Shown: positions 26,537 to 35,606 of the stretch, one piece after another
How the letters are laid out: each line of letters begins with the position of its first letter
Numbering within the stretch: position 1 is the stretch's first letter
Source: CAIYTF01 sp963664845
Lineage (GTDB): Bacteria > Bacteroidota > Ignavibacteria > Ignavibacteriales > Ignavibacteriaceae
Direction: 5' to 3'
Assembly: GCA_963664845.1 (NCBI GenBank)
Contig: OY761615.1
Coordinates: forward strand, 3,224,001 to 3,288,000
Length of the DNA stretch: 64,000 nucleotides
The notes under the pieces: generated by a model
Told to the model about the DNA's origin: nothing
Databases searched by the model: none
Seen by the model: the letters and a program-made list of their open reading frames with translations, nothing else
Made by a program: the position numbers and the translations under genes

Positions 26537-28594
26537 TCAGGCAGAAGGCATTCGTATTGTGAACACCGAGCCTTTCCCCGGTTCCGATTTGACAGTAAGC
26601 TCCCCGCCATTTTTCTCCACAAATTCACGTACAAGCAATAAACCAAATCCGGTGCCGGATTCGTTTGCTGTTCCCTTGCGGCTGACTTTTTCATTAAGCC
26701 TGAAGAGCTTTTCCAACAGTTCTTCTTCCATTCCCACCCCGTTGTCTGCAACGTGCAGCTCAACAGTTTTCCCGGACTGATTTCCTGATACTGAAACCTC
26801 ACCACCCTGATGGGTAAACTTTATGGCATTGCTGATGAGATTTCTCAATACAGCCTCCATCATTTTTGCATCAGCGAAAATCTGATACTCGCGATCGAAG
26901 TCTGCCTTAAGAGTGATGTTTTTGACTGCAGCCTGTTGTGTGAGGAACTGAAAAGTTGTGTTCGCCAGTGCATTTAGTGACACAACAGAAGGAACGGGTT
27001 TATATGCCCCCAGTTGCAGTCTTGACCAATCAAGCAGGTTCTCCAGAAGTTTATAACTTGTGGAAGCCGTTTCATGCATTGCTGATGCCATAGAATGTAT
27101 TTCGCTTTTATTCAGATCGTCCAGATCCTCTTTTAACAGTTCAGTGTAACCCAAAAGAATATGAAAAGGGTTTTTCAGGTCGTGTGATATTATGGAAAGA
27201 AACTTGTCTTTGGCAGAATTGGTCTGCTGAAGCTCTGCATTTGCCAGTTGCAGCTCGTCCGTCCGTTCAAGCACTGTTTTTTCCAGTGATTCATTAATGC
27301 GAATTAATTCATCGCTTAACCGCTGATTGTTTTGATAGGTCTTCGAGAATTTCAGCGTAAGAATATAGGATTGGAATACTACATAAATAAGGAACGCGAC
27401 CGGCGAATAATAACCGGTAACAATGTAGTCGAGTCCGAACAGCAGATCGTTGATGCCGACGATGAAAGGAATGCACATGCCGATAAAAGTTAATACTGCA
27501 TATTCACGCTTAGCACGAATTGCTTTAAACGATACATAGAACAGATATCCGATGACAACAAATCCATAAAGAAACAGGTAATCTACCAGGCGACAGTAAA
27601 AACTATACGGAGTCACAATTACCAGCAGGGTGAATGACCCGAATATCCCCGTAGTTAATCTCAAAAAAAATGTATTGGTCTCTTTTGGGTAGAGATGCCG
27701 GTAGAACAACAAGATGGCAGGAAAGAGGTTGAGTGATATGAACCATATTTTAAAAACAAGCTCAGTGCTTATTCCCGCTAAAACGTAATGGATAACCCGC
27801 TCGCTTTCCACCACCGATTGAAGCGAAAGAAGCAAAGCAAGGAGCCCAAACGAAAGATATATTTTTTCATTGCGCAGGTTAAAAAACAGGAAGAGATGGT
27901 AGATGGCGGCAAGAAGAAGAACACCGAAACTAAAAATATAGAAAAATTGCTTTTTGTTCATATAGGAAAGAATGTCTTGCTCGTTCCCGAGGTATATGTG
28001 GTCATCTGCTCCAAATATTTTATTGTCGAAATAGTTTACGTTATTGATCACAATTTCAATGCTGTCGGTTGGAGTTGAAAAAAGTACACGTCGGGGTCGT
28101 AAAAGAGCAACGAACTTTTCCGGATCGGGTGAAGCTACGCCCTGACGGAGCATCAGCACACCATTAATCCAGAGGTCATAGGCCGCATGGACCTCAATTA
28201 TATATAAACCGAGCATCTTTTTCACGTCTGGTGTGGAAAGCACGGATTTAGGGAGATTTGCTTTCAGCCGGTATGTTACGCATCCCATGTTCGGAATAGG
28301 CTTTCCGTTAATAACCTGACCGGCGATGTTGGATGGAACTTTGATATACCCGACCGGTTCGGTAACTGTGCCTGATGCAAAATCTGCCGGTGTGTATAAT
28401 TTTCCCACGTAAATTTCCCATTCACCGTCCAGCTTTGCAATGCCATTTTGATCAAAAGCTGCGGCGGAGAGATCAATTGCTCCCTTTATGGCCCGGGGCT
28501 CATTTTTTTCGCATAATGCAGCCGGGGCCCAGGCGAACCAAAGGAATACACACAGGTTAAAAACACTTACACGGCAGGGGAACATTTTTTTCAT
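26537..28594 (-). CDS. 7TMR-DISM sensor histidine kinase
   Basis: About 685 residues from the ATG at 28594, chosen because it gives a signal peptide (KKMFPCRVSVFNLCVFLWF...); the frame is open 28 codons further. A periplasmic jelly-roll-like sensor domain (about 35-210, LDGEWEIYVGKLYTP, AAYDLWINGVLML) precedes seven membrane helices (about 215-410), as in 7TMR-DISM receptors thought to bind carbohydrates or similar ligands. A short coiled coil leads to HisKA with the His in LSIISHDLKNPFHIL (about 470) and a HATPase domain (NLISNAIKF, DNGVGME, GTGFGLLLVREFV). No response regulator is adjacent. Confidence 0.9.
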   Translation of the reverse strand: MKKMFPCRVSVFNLCVFLWFAWAPAALCEKNEPRAIKGAIDLSAAAFDQNGIAKLDGEWEIYVGKLYTPADFASGTVTEPVGYIKVPSNIAGQVINGKPIPNMGCVTYRLKANLPKSVLSTPDVKKMLGLYIIEVHAAYDLWINGVLMLRQGVASPDPEKFVALLRPRRVLFSTPTDSIEIVINNVNYFDNKIFGADDHIYLGNEQDILSYMNKKQFFYIFSFGVLLLAAIYHLFLFFNLRNEKIYLSFGLLALLLSLQSVVESERVIHYVLAGISTELVFKIWFISLNLFPAILLFYRHLYPKETNTFFLRLTTGIFGSFTLLVIVTPYSFYCRLVDYLFLYGFVVIGYLFYVSFKAIRAKREYAVLTFIGMCIPFIVGINDLLFGLDYIVTGYYSPVAFLIYVVFQSYILTLKFSKTYQNNQRLSDELIRINESLEKTVLERTDELQLANAELQQTNSAKDKFLSIISHDLKNPFHILLGYTELLKEDLDDLNKSEIHSMASAMHETASTSYKLLENLLDWSRLQLGAYKPVPSVVSLNALANTTFQFLTQQAAVKNITLKADFDREYQIFADAKMMEAVLRNLISNAIKFTHQGGEVSVSGNQSGKTVELHVADNGVGMEEELLEKLFRLNEKVSRKGTANESGTGFGLLLVREFVEKNGGELTVKSEPGKGSVFTIRMPSA

Positions 28595-28713
28595 AATCGT
28601 ATAGTAACTTCCTGATCCTGTAAAGGACTGGATCATAGGAAAATTAATGTAATGAGCCATTTCGAAAATTAACCACAAAAAGAGATAAATGCCACTTTTT
28701 TGGTTGTGAGCCG

Positions 28714-29826
28714 TCAGGGCAGAAGGTTCTCTTTATACAGATCGATTACCCGGTCTGTAAGGATTTCAAGGTCAAACAATTTGCGCGCCCTTGCGGCGGC
28801 ATTAAGGGAAAATCTGTTTTGTAGCTCTTTTGAACGCATGAGAACCCGAAGTTTATCCTCAAGGTCTTTTGCATTCTGCTTGATGAATAAGAATGATGTT
28901 TCATTGGCAACGGCAATATCCGGCACGCCGTCAGAGTTGGTACATACCGAAGGTTTGCCCATCGCCATGGCTTCAACAAGGGCCATTCCAAAGGCCTCTG
29001 AATGAGACGGGAATACAAAAATATCCATTGCCGCATACATGCGTACGGTGTCTTTCCTGTAGCCCACAAAAAGCACATTATCCAGCTTTAGTTCACCTGC
29101 AAGCGCTTTAATCTTTGCAGCATATGACTCCTCGCCATAACTTGCTTCGCCGACAATAATTCCGCGGCATAAGGGAAACTCCTGGCGCAATCCGGCCAGA
29201 GCCTGTAAATATTCTTCGTGTCCTTTCCCTGCGCTCAACCGTGCAGACATTCCAAGGACAATCTCTTCGGGCTTAATACCCAATTCTGCCCTTACTTCGC
29301 TTGCGTTAGCAGCCCCGGGATGAAATTTTTTCATATCTATGCCATCATGGAGTAAAACGATCTTGTCTTCGGTGAGTGGGCAGGTATCCAGAAGATTTTT
29401 TTTAATGACATTGCTTATGGCAAACGCCCTGGTAACGGAGCTGTATATCCACCGGTGCAGCATATCCTTTTTGGCAATATAGGAGCCGACATGCTTTGTA
29501 AGGAACAGGGGCAGCTTACGTCCGGAAAGCTTCATTGCCGGAGTAAGCAGCCATAAGTCCTTTGATGCATGTGTGTGGATCAGGTCAAATTTTTCTTTTC
29601 GCAGCAGTTTTGCCAGCATACTGATCTCGCCGGGATGGAAATAGGAGGAAGCAGTTGATGTATACACTTTACATCCCTGGCCGATGGCTTCCTTGTTTAA
29701 GGTGGATCCCTTGAAGCACAACAGGTGAACCTCAATTCCACGTTTGAGCAATTGCTTCATTGCCGTGAGTGTGTACATCTCCATGCCCCCCCAGCTTTTG
29801 GAAAGGCAGGAATATAATATTTTCAT
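28714..29826 (-). CDS. Family 4 glycosyltransferase
   Basis: A 370-residue GT-B enzyme. The N-terminus KILYSCLSKSWGGMEMYTL is the GT4 glycine loop; the middle LGMSARLSAGKGHEEYLQAL starts the donor-binding half, and the motif PSHSEAFGMALVEAMAMGKP carries the EX7E pair that contacts the nucleotide sugar. Its role is probably lipopolysaccharide or capsule assembly on the cytoplasmic side. It is 36 bases downstream of the SpoIID-domain gene and on the same strand, forming a likely two-gene operon with a cell-envelope theme. Confidence 0.9.
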   Translation of the reverse strand: MKILYSCLSKSWGGMEMYTLTAMKQLLKRGIEVHLLCFKGSTLNKEAIGQGCKVYTSTASSYFHPGEISMLAKLLRKEKFDLIHTHASKDLWLLTPAMKLSGRKLPLFLTKHVGSYIAKKDMLHRWIYSSVTRAFAISNVIKKNLLDTCPLTEDKIVLLHDGIDMKKFHPGAANASEVRAELGIKPEEIVLGMSARLSAGKGHEEYLQALAGLRQEFPLCRGIIVGEASYGEESYAAKIKALAGELKLDNVLFVGYRKDTVRMYAAMDIFVFPSHSEAFGMALVEAMAMGKPSVCTNSDGVPDIAVANETSFLFIKQNAKDLEDKLRVLMRSKELQNRFSLNAAARARKLFDLEILTDRVIDLYKENLLP

Positions 29827-29862
29827 GCTGTTTTTATTGCCGGACGTATGTGGTTCAATGTA

Positions 29863-31203
29863 TTAATATATTTTCGCTAATCTGGCGTTTTTATAATAGT
29901 GAAGCAGTATTTCGTCAAAGTTATACCCGCGTTCAGCCATAACGGCTGCGCCGATTTGGCAAAGCCCCACGCCATGGCCCCAACCGGCTCCCCGTAATCT
30001 GAAAAGTGCGGGAACACCGTTTTTGAGCTCGGCCTTTTCAACATAAAAGGCGGAACTGTACAAATGCGTGAGCGAAAGCGATTTGCGGATCTCAAGCTCT
30101 TTTCCGATTATCATTTCCCGTTTTGTTCCAACAATTTTCAATTTGATGATCCTGCCGGAATGGCCCCGTTCGACCGGTATCAAATCCTTTATCAGACCAA
30201 AATCAATTCCTGTCTTTCTGTTGATTATACCGGAAAGTTGTTCCTGCGAATATCTTACCGTCCATCTGAAAAAATCCTTTGTCTCCTGATCAAAGTCGGG
30301 GAGGATTTGTTCAATTATTTTTTTATCGGCTGTGTTGCAAAAAACCGCCGGCGATGTTTTAATCCATTCCTGTGCATTGTGCTCGATGCGTAAATCCAGA
30401 TCCATCTCGTCGGGCTCAAACTTATAATCAACCACCGGGGAGAGATATTCATGTGGAGTGTCTTCCCACACATTTTCAAAGGATTCGGATATGCCGCCAC
30501 AGGACTTTGAAAAACGGGCATCACAAATGGTATCGTGGTAAAGGAGGGCCAGGCCCTTTGTCTGCGTAACGGCCAGTTCCACACGGTCGGAGTGGATTTT
30601 GGTGATGCCCTGATATCTCTGGCAATGGTCATCGGCGCATACGTCAAACAATTCATGATCTTCGCGGTCATACCATTTTATGATCTCGGTTTCGCTGCTG
30701 GTACCGTGTCCGTGTTGCGGTGCCAGGCTGCCTTTTCGGGCTGACCGCTCAATTTGCGAAAGTATCCAACTCCGTGAAATGACCGCATGGGCTTTTAGAA
30801 GGTTATTTTTGCATTTGGGGCTCATCTCCGAAGAAATGACGCTTATAAGATATTCTTCAAGATTGATAAGGTTGATTGCATGAACCAGATCGCCGGATGC
30901 AAGTATTTTGATACTGCCGCGGAAGCTCTCTTTTTCCCTTCGCTCCCAGTGAAAGTGCGATCCAATGGTAACGTCTTTAAGAGAAAAATATTCAGCCTCC
31001 GGATTCGAGGGAGAAAAGATCAATTCGCGTTCTGCCGGAATCAGTTTCCCATTCACCACACAATACAATTTCCCCTGGCGCAGTTCAGCAGTGCAAATCC
31101 CGTTTAGGATCTGAGGTTGATCGTTTATCCGGAAATCGCCGAAAAGGACAAAAGTAATGGTCTTTGCGCTGATGATGCCAACGCTTATTACAGGTTCTTG
31201 CAT
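29863..31203 (-). CDS. SpoIID/LytB domain protein
   Basis: A 446-residue protein. A beta-rich N-terminal region (about 1-105) is followed by the SpoIID domain (about 110-440): LEEYLISVISSEMSP, LKAHAVISRSWIL, SCGGISESFENVW and the C-terminal GWGHGVGLCQIGAAVMAERG. SpoIID members are peptidoglycan lytic transglycosylases or amidase activators acting on glycan strands lacking stem peptides. No obvious signal peptide is seen at the chosen start (MQEPVISVGIISAKT), so the location is unclear. The stretch SCGGISESF retains the family cysteine. First gene of an operon with the GT4 gene. Confidence 0.88.
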   Translation of the reverse strand: MQEPVISVGIISAKTITFVLFGDFRINDQPQILNGICTAELRQGKLYCVVNGKLIPAERELIFSPSNPEAEYFSLKDVTIGSHFHWERREKESFRGSIKILASGDLVHAINLINLEEYLISVISSEMSPKCKNNLLKAHAVISRSWILSQIERSARKGSLAPQHGHGTSSETEIIKWYDREDHELFDVCADDHCQRYQGITKIHSDRVELAVTQTKGLALLYHDTICDARFSKSCGGISESFENVWEDTPHEYLSPVVDYKFEPDEMDLDLRIEHNAQEWIKTSPAVFCNTADKKIIEQILPDFDQETKDFFRWTVRYSQEQLSGIINRKTGIDFGLIKDLIPVERGHSGRIIKLKIVGTKREMIIGKELEIRKSLSLTHLYSSAFYVEKAELKNGVPALFRLRGAGWGHGVGLCQIGAAVMAERGYNFDEILLHYYKNARLAKIY

Positions 31204-31842
31204 GGGTATTTGCGTTTATAATTTCAATTAATAAATATAACAATATTTAGTGACAGAGGCATTTCCGGATTTCGGACTGACCGGGAGAAAGTTGAGAGGG
31301 CGGTGCAAGTGAAATTTGAGTGGCAAATAAACAACCGGTGATCGTGATTCGTCGATTTATTTTCCCAAATTGCATTGGTTCGCCCGCCTTCGGGGACGTA
31401 AGATTTGAGTGATCCATTTTCCGCGGGGTTCCCCCGCGCCCCGCAAGACGGGATGAGGCAGTTATTCAAATTGTGCCCTTGTCAGGGCACCTTTTTAGTT
31501 ATACCAACCCCAAGTGAGATAATGAATAACAAAGGAGTTGAAAGATTAGGAATATTGGTTAAATAATCGGCTCAGGTAAACTATTTCCATTATAAGCCTT
31601 AAATTTCAGATGAACCGAGAGGGCTCATAGATACTCATCTGAGTTATTGGTCAGCGGCTGTAATTAAGTCTTGTGTAGACTTCCCAGATATTACAACGTG
31701 ATCCCGACATTGGAATGTGAATATCCGTTCTCCCTATCATCTCCCGCGATTGCGCTTTGGGGAGGGGCGGGTTGGCTATAGTTCTTGAATCTTTTCCCCA
31801 ATTTTCACATCTAACCTGCCAGATAATAACAGAAAGAATACA
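31204..31842. other. Intergenic region with repeat fragments
   Basis: A divergent gap that should hold promoters for the SpoIID operon and the OsmC operon. It contains GC-rich hairpin pieces around 31430-31460, including ACGGGATGAGGCA, which matches the interior of the MITE-like elements, and a hairpin GTGCCCT / AGGGCAC followed by CTTTTT at 31473-31496. No gene is seen; the short frames here lack protein character. Confidence 0.45.
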
Positions 31843-32271
31843 ATGGCAGACACACATTTATATAATACGACCGTAACCTGGACGGAAGGCCGCGTCGGAA
31901 CTATCAGCGAAGAAACACTCCCGTCAATAACCGTGGCTACCCCGCCGGAATTTCCCAAAGGAGTTCCAAATATCTGGTCGCCGGAGCATTTGTTTGTTGC
32001 TGCCGCGAATGTATGCCTGATGACAACTTTTCTCGCCATCGCGGAGAATTCCAACCTCCGGTTTTCGTCCTATACCTCGGATGCAACCGGCAAGTTGGAA
32101 AAAGTGGATGGTAAATTTATGATCTCAGAGATAACGCTTTCACCCAAGATAAAGCTGGTTAATGCCGCTGATGCTGAAAAGGCAAAAAAAATTATTGAAA
32201 AATCTGAAGCACATTGCTTAATTTCGAACTCGATGAAAACAACAATACTTTTGCAACCGGAAATAAGTTAG
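31843..32271 (+). CDS. OsmC-family peroxiredoxin-like protein
   Basis: A 142-residue OsmC/Ohr-fold protein. The two redox cysteines expected for thiol-dependent peroxide reduction are Cys58 (AANVCLMTTFLAIAE) and Cys125 (EAHCLISNS); PNIWSPEHLFVAA is the conserved segment before the first helix. It probably reduces organic hydroperoxides in the cytoplasm. It is the first gene of a tight unit with a zinc-ribbon protein and a rhodanese, suggesting sulfur or redox stress handling. Confidence 0.9.
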   Translation: MADTHLYNTTVTWTEGRVGTISEETLPSITVATPPEFPKGVPNIWSPEHLFVAAANVCLMTTFLAIAENSNLRFSSYTSDATGKLEKVDGKFMISEITLSPKIKLVNAADAEKAKKIIEKSEAHCLISNSMKTTILLQPEIS

Positions 32272-32280
32272 GAGAACTTC

Positions 32281-32544
32281 ATGCCTCTGTTTGAATACCG
32301 CTGCGAAGACTGCAGCAAAAAATTTGAAATACTGCACAAATCGTCGGTCACGGAAAAAGATATTATGTGCCCTTCATGCGGCTCGGTGCACAACAAAAAG
32401 CTGCTTTCGGCATTCAGTGCCACCGGGGTGTCCTCTGCCTCCGATTCATTTGGCGGGTGCGCTGACGGTTCATGCAGCACTGGCGGCGGGCATCAGCACT
32501 CCGGCGGATGCTGCGGCGGTTCCGGCATGTGCGGACTGAACTAG
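32281..32544 (+). CDS. FmdB-type zinc ribbon protein
   Basis: An 87-residue protein with the FmdB/CxxC_CXXC_SSSS start PLFEYRCEDCSKKFE: Cys8/Cys11 and Cys30/Cys33 form a zinc ribbon. The tail is Gly/Ser/Cys/His rich (GGCADGSCSTGGGHQHSGGC), probably flexible and metal-binding. Starts nine bases after the OsmC stop. Function of FmdB proteins is unsettled; a regulatory or metal-handling role is usual speculation. Confidence 0.88.
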   Translation: MPLFEYRCEDCSKKFEILHKSSVTEKDIMCPSCGSVHNKKLLSAFSATGVSSASDSFGGCADGSCSTGGGHQHSGGCCGGSGMCGLN

Positions 32545-32943
32545 ATGAAGGTAGGGCGGTTTAATCAAAAGCTGATCGTTGTTCTGGTTATTGCTGCCGG
32601 ATTACTGCTCATGAATAAGTTAAAACCGGGGGAGAAACAGGTGTCGCTTTCCATGGACGAATTCAAAGCAAAATTGAAAGCTGACAGTTCTCTGGTTGTT
32701 CTCGATGTCCGTAATCCCGATGAATTATTGGGCGAATTGGGAAAGATCGACAAGGCAGTGACTATTCCTCTGCCGGAGCTTGAGAGCAGAATTGCAGAAT
32801 TAAATAAGTTTAAAGACCGGGAAATAGCCGTTATTTGCCGGTCGGGTAACCGTTCGCGGACGGGTACGCAGGTGTTGCGCAAGAACGGTTTCAACGCGGT
32901 GAACGTATCGGGGGGAATGATCGCCTTCCGGAAGACGAACTGA
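32545..32943 (+). CDS. Membrane-anchored rhodanese-domain protein
   Basis: A 132-residue protein with an N-terminal membrane helix (about 8-25) and one rhodanese domain. The active-site loop is ICRSGNRSRTG with Cys98; VVLDVRNPDEL is the CH2A-like motif. The domain should face the periplasm and transfer sulfane sulfur or serve a redox role. The ATG follows directly on the stop of the zinc-ribbon gene (TAGATG), showing coupling in the OsmC-FmdB-rhodanese operon. Confidence 0.9.
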   Translation: MKVGRFNQKLIVVLVIAAGLLLMNKLKPGEKQVSLSMDEFKAKLKADSSLVVLDVRNPDELLGELGKIDKAVTIPLPELESRIAELNKFKDREIAVICRSGNRSRTGTQVLRKNGFNAVNVSGGMIAFRKTN

Positions 32944-33056
32944 ATGCCGAACCCGGGTGAGTTATTTGGGGGAACAAAAAAGATGTGTTGCATGTGATCT
33001 CTACCGCGCGACCGATAATTTTCCCTGACAAGCTTTTAATCCCGCCAAACTTTCCC

Positions 33057-33064
33057 TAATTTAT
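33057..33064 (+). promoter_or_regulatory. Possible -7 promoter element
   Basis: TAATTTAT, 46 bases before the HAD phosphatase ATG; a weaker variant of the recurring TAAATTTA-type box. Confidence 0.2.
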
Positions 33065-33110
33065 GGTAATGATAAATACATTTACATACTCCACCTGATT
33101 TGCCGGCATT

Positions 33111-33893
33111 ATGACTATTCTCGATGATTATCAGGGATTTATATTCGATATGGACGGAACATTGTACCGGGGGGATGAACTCATTCCCGGCGCTGTCAAA
33201 GTTATCAACCACCTCAAAGAACAATCCTTTTCACTTTTACTTGTAACCAATAAAACCACCAACTCCACTTCGGAATACATCAGCTTTTTGCAAAAGAACG
33301 GCGCAAATGTTGTTTCTGAGGATATTATTTCCGCCACGAGCGTTATTTCAGATTATATTAAAGCCAATTTCCCCGGGAAAACTTTCTTTGCTCTGGGCGA
33401 AGCTGCGTTTATTGAAGAAATTACCGCTTGCGGGCTGACGTATTGTGAGAACCCCGGCAAGATTGACGTGGTTATCGTAACACTTGACAGGGCGCTGACT
33501 CTGCATAAGCTTGAAATTGCTGCACATGCAATATCCAACGGTGCTCGTTTCCTTGCTGCAAATATCGATGATACGTGCCCGGTTGAGGGTGACGAGATAT
33601 GGGATGCGGGTTCAACCATTGCTGCGTTGGAAAAGCGCACGCACCGCAAGTTGGAAATGCACTTTGGAAAACCGTCGCAGTTCATGATAGACACGATATT
33701 TGAGAAATTAAAGCTGCCGAAGGAAAAAATTCTGTTGATCGGGGACCGCCTGGAGACGGATATTCAAATGGCTGCTCTCGCGGGCGTTTCATCGGTTCTC
33801 GTCAGGAGCGGTGTTAAAAACGAGCTCACGGCAAATTCACCGGTGCAGCCGGATTATGTGATCGATTCAGTTGCCGATCTGCTGCCCGGCTGA
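33111..33893 (+). CDS. HAD-IIA family phosphatase (NagD/PGP-like)
   Basis: A 260-residue HAD hydrolase with a class IIA cap. Motif I is IFDMDGTLYRGDELIPGA, motif II LLVTNKTTNS, the Lys in GKPSQFMIDTIF, and motif IV GDRLETDIQMAALAG. Relatives dephosphorylate small metabolites such as p-nitrophenyl phosphate, phosphoglycolate, sugar phosphates or UMP. The substrate is not evident. It converges with the next HAD gene, only two bases apart at the stop codons. Confidence 0.9.
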   Translation: MTILDDYQGFIFDMDGTLYRGDELIPGAVKVINHLKEQSFSLLLVTNKTTNSTSEYISFLQKNGANVVSEDIISATSVISDYIKANFPGKTFFALGEAAFIEEITACGLTYCENPGKIDVVIVTLDRALTLHKLEIAAHAISNGARFLAANIDDTCPVEGDEIWDAGSTIAALEKRTHRKLEMHFGKPSQFMIDTIFEKLKLPKEKILLIGDRLETDIQMAALAGVSSVLVRSGVKNELTANSPVQPDYVIDSVADLLPG

Positions 33894-33895
33894 TA

Positions 33896-34537
33896 TCAGT
33901 CGATGATATAAACGTAATTCGGAATTTTGACTTTTATTCCAGCACAGGAACCTTGTAAATCGGTTTGCTGATCGCCAACACACATGATTATGTGGTAACC
34001 GCGTGATTCAAGAGCACACCGCATCGTTTCTTTATAGTTCGCCACTCCCGAATACTTTTCGTTTTTGTGCCGGGTAATGAGCGTGTCAAATGTTTTATAT
34101 CCCGCGGCAATCAAATTGCTTTTTGTGGCTTCATGATATTCATCCATTCTCCCCGTCAGGAAAATAATTTTCACTCCACGGGCAACCAGTGTATCATACA
34201 GACTCTTTACCTGTGGAATGGCCTTTGCCATTCCGTCCATCACCCATTTGTTCCACATACCAAAATCATAACCCCAGTCAAGACTCATCATATGCGGCAG
34301 ATTCGAAAGCGTTGTTTCATCAACGTCAAACACCGCTGCCGCACCCGGCTGAATTTTAACCTGGCGTAATTTCAGGATGGCACTGTCAACAACCGCATCA
34401 AGTTCCTTGTCATATTTCCCTGAAGTGTAATACTGGCTGACCGCGTTCTTCGCCAGCGTTAAGTTCAATATCTCCTGCGCGGGCAGGAGGGAGGTGAAAA
34501 GGAAGAAAGAAACTAAAAGCAAATGTTTTACGTGCAT
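33896..34537 (-). CDS. Exported HAD acid phosphatase (class B / e(P4)-like)
   Basis: A 213-residue protein with a signal peptide (HVKHLLLVSFFLFTSLLPAQ). The HAD motifs are AVFDVDETTLSN (class B acid-phosphatase form of motif I), IIFLTGRMDEYHE and CVGDQQTDLQG. Members of this group are periplasmic or lipoprotein nucleotidases that release phosphate from nucleotides. No lipobox Cys is present, so a soluble periplasmic enzyme is likely. Confidence 0.88.
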   Translation of the reverse strand: MHVKHLLLVSFFLFTSLLPAQEILNLTLAKNAVSQYYTSGKYDKELDAVVDSAILKLRQVKIQPGAAAVFDVDETTLSNLPHMMSLDWGYDFGMWNKWVMDGMAKAIPQVKSLYDTLVARGVKIIFLTGRMDEYHEATKSNLIAAGYKTFDTLITRHKNEKYSGVANYKETMRCALESRGYHIIMCVGDQQTDLQGSCAGIKVKIPNYVYIID

Positions 34538-34560
34538 ATTTCTATAAATGTGAGTGATAA

Positions 34561-34590
34561 AAAAACCGTTCCGCTTAAGCGGAACGGTTT
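34561..34590 (-). terminator. Terminator of the tRNA-Ala gene
   Basis: A perfect 30-bp palindrome with half AAAACCGTTCCGCTT. On the minus strand the stem is followed by a run of seven T, directly downstream of the tRNA. It may also end the acid phosphatase region in the other direction. Confidence 0.85.
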
Positions 34591-34594
34591 TGGA

Positions 34595-34668
34595 GTGGAG
34601 CTAAGCAGGCTCGAACTGCTAACCTCCTCGTTGCGAACGAGGCGTTCTCCCAGTTGAACTATAGCCCC
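34595..34668 (-). tRNA. tRNA-Ala(CGC)
   Basis: A 74-nt cloverleaf on the minus strand. Acceptor GGGGCTA pairs with TAGCTCC, the D-loop has GTTCAACTGGGAGA, the anticodon stem CCTCG/CGAGG encloses loop TTCGCAA with anticodon CGC (reads GCG, Ala), and the T-loop is AGTTCGAGC. CCA is not encoded. A perfect terminator hairpin follows. A 5'-derived partial copy lies 32 bases upstream at 34700-34754. Confidence 0.93.
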
Positions 34669-34699
34669 GGGATTTCAAACTTTTCTTAGAACAAAAATT

Positions 34700-34754
34700 A
34701 ACTGCCAACCTTCCCGCTGAGGCGGGACGTGTCTCCCAGTTGAACTATAGCTCC
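34700..34754 (-). pseudogene. Truncated tRNA copy (5' part of an Ala-type tRNA)
   Basis: The minus strand reads GGAGCTATAGTTCAACTGGG (like the 5' arm and D-arm of the intact tRNA-Ala), then a changed anticodon arm (TCCCG-CCTCAG-CGGGA, only a six-base loop), then GGTTGGCAGTT, after which the T-arm and acceptor 3' half are missing and AT-rich sequence begins. A decayed tandem tRNA or a leftover from recombination at this locus. Confidence 0.7.
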
Positions 34755-34756
34755 AA

Positions 34757-35606
34757 ACCTCAATAAACAGGGCTTGCAGGTTTTTAACTCAAAATAGGGC
34801 GATGGCAAAAACACAAAAATTACTAACTTTTTACTAACCGTTCTAAAATAAGGAATTTTTGTCATGTTTCTAGCGAAAAAATCTGAGTCTTTACCTTGTG
34901 CTAGCAACAAACTAAGGACAGTGAAATGGACCCCAATTACCCGCAAAGCGAGGAGTAAAAATGAAACTAAAAAGTTTATGAAGAGATTTCCACCTCAAGA
35001 ATTCTCGCCAGCAGAAATGGCAAATAATTCACTTCTTAAGTGTTACAGCTTTGCGGTTTTGCGTATGCAGTAAAATATTCTATTAAATGATTTCCTTTAT
35101 GAATATTGTAAAAATAATCTGTTCACGTAGCGGTACAAATACAGATTAGTAAATAAATTGCTTTGCAATAACTTAATGGAAGACCGTATAATCAACATTG
35201 ACCCTACTGCAGATTTGAAAAGTTCAAATAAGTCCAGAAATCGCCTGTTTTTCATCATGCTAATCGGTGGATCGATTGAAGGATTTATATGATTACAACC
35301 TACCATAGCGTTGTATGCCATAACAAGCGTAAAAACTCAGTAATGCCGGATGCACTTTGAGCAGCTGCAAGAACAACTGGAAGAGTTAAAATTAACAAAT
35401 TTATGAACTGGGCCATTTGTAATTCACGGTCGCGTAACATAGAAAAAGCCCCACTTGATCTAGCAATCTAGTTAGCAGACTTTGAAAGATTGAATGGTAA
35501 ATATTCAAGCAAGGAGAATGGAACTCTTGCAATTATTGCGTTTTGAAGCAATTTTCTCTATTTTCAAGTAAGGCAAGAATTGCGCTTCAAATAATAGCTG
35601 GTTAAA
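34757..35606. other. AT-rich insert without a clear gene
   Basis: Eight hundred and fifty bases of low-GC DNA next to the tRNA locus. Around 35350-35400 a frame reads MHFEQLQEQLEELKLTNL then stops, and a nearby frame reads RSRNIEKAPLDLAI, faintly like the start of an IS21-type IstB ATPase, but it is too broken to annotate. No integrase is recognised. Confidence 0.4.

Noticed and set aside
31473..31496. Hairpin GTGCCCT/AGGGCAC with T-run as a terminator
   Set aside because: No plus-strand gene precedes it; it is probably part of the repeat debris in this gap, so it was described only under the intergenic entry.
35341..35500. Possible IS21 IstB remnant
   Set aside because: Only two short stretches in different frames recall the family (MHFEQLQEQLEELKLTNL and RSRNIEKAPLDLAI); too little to call a pseudogene.
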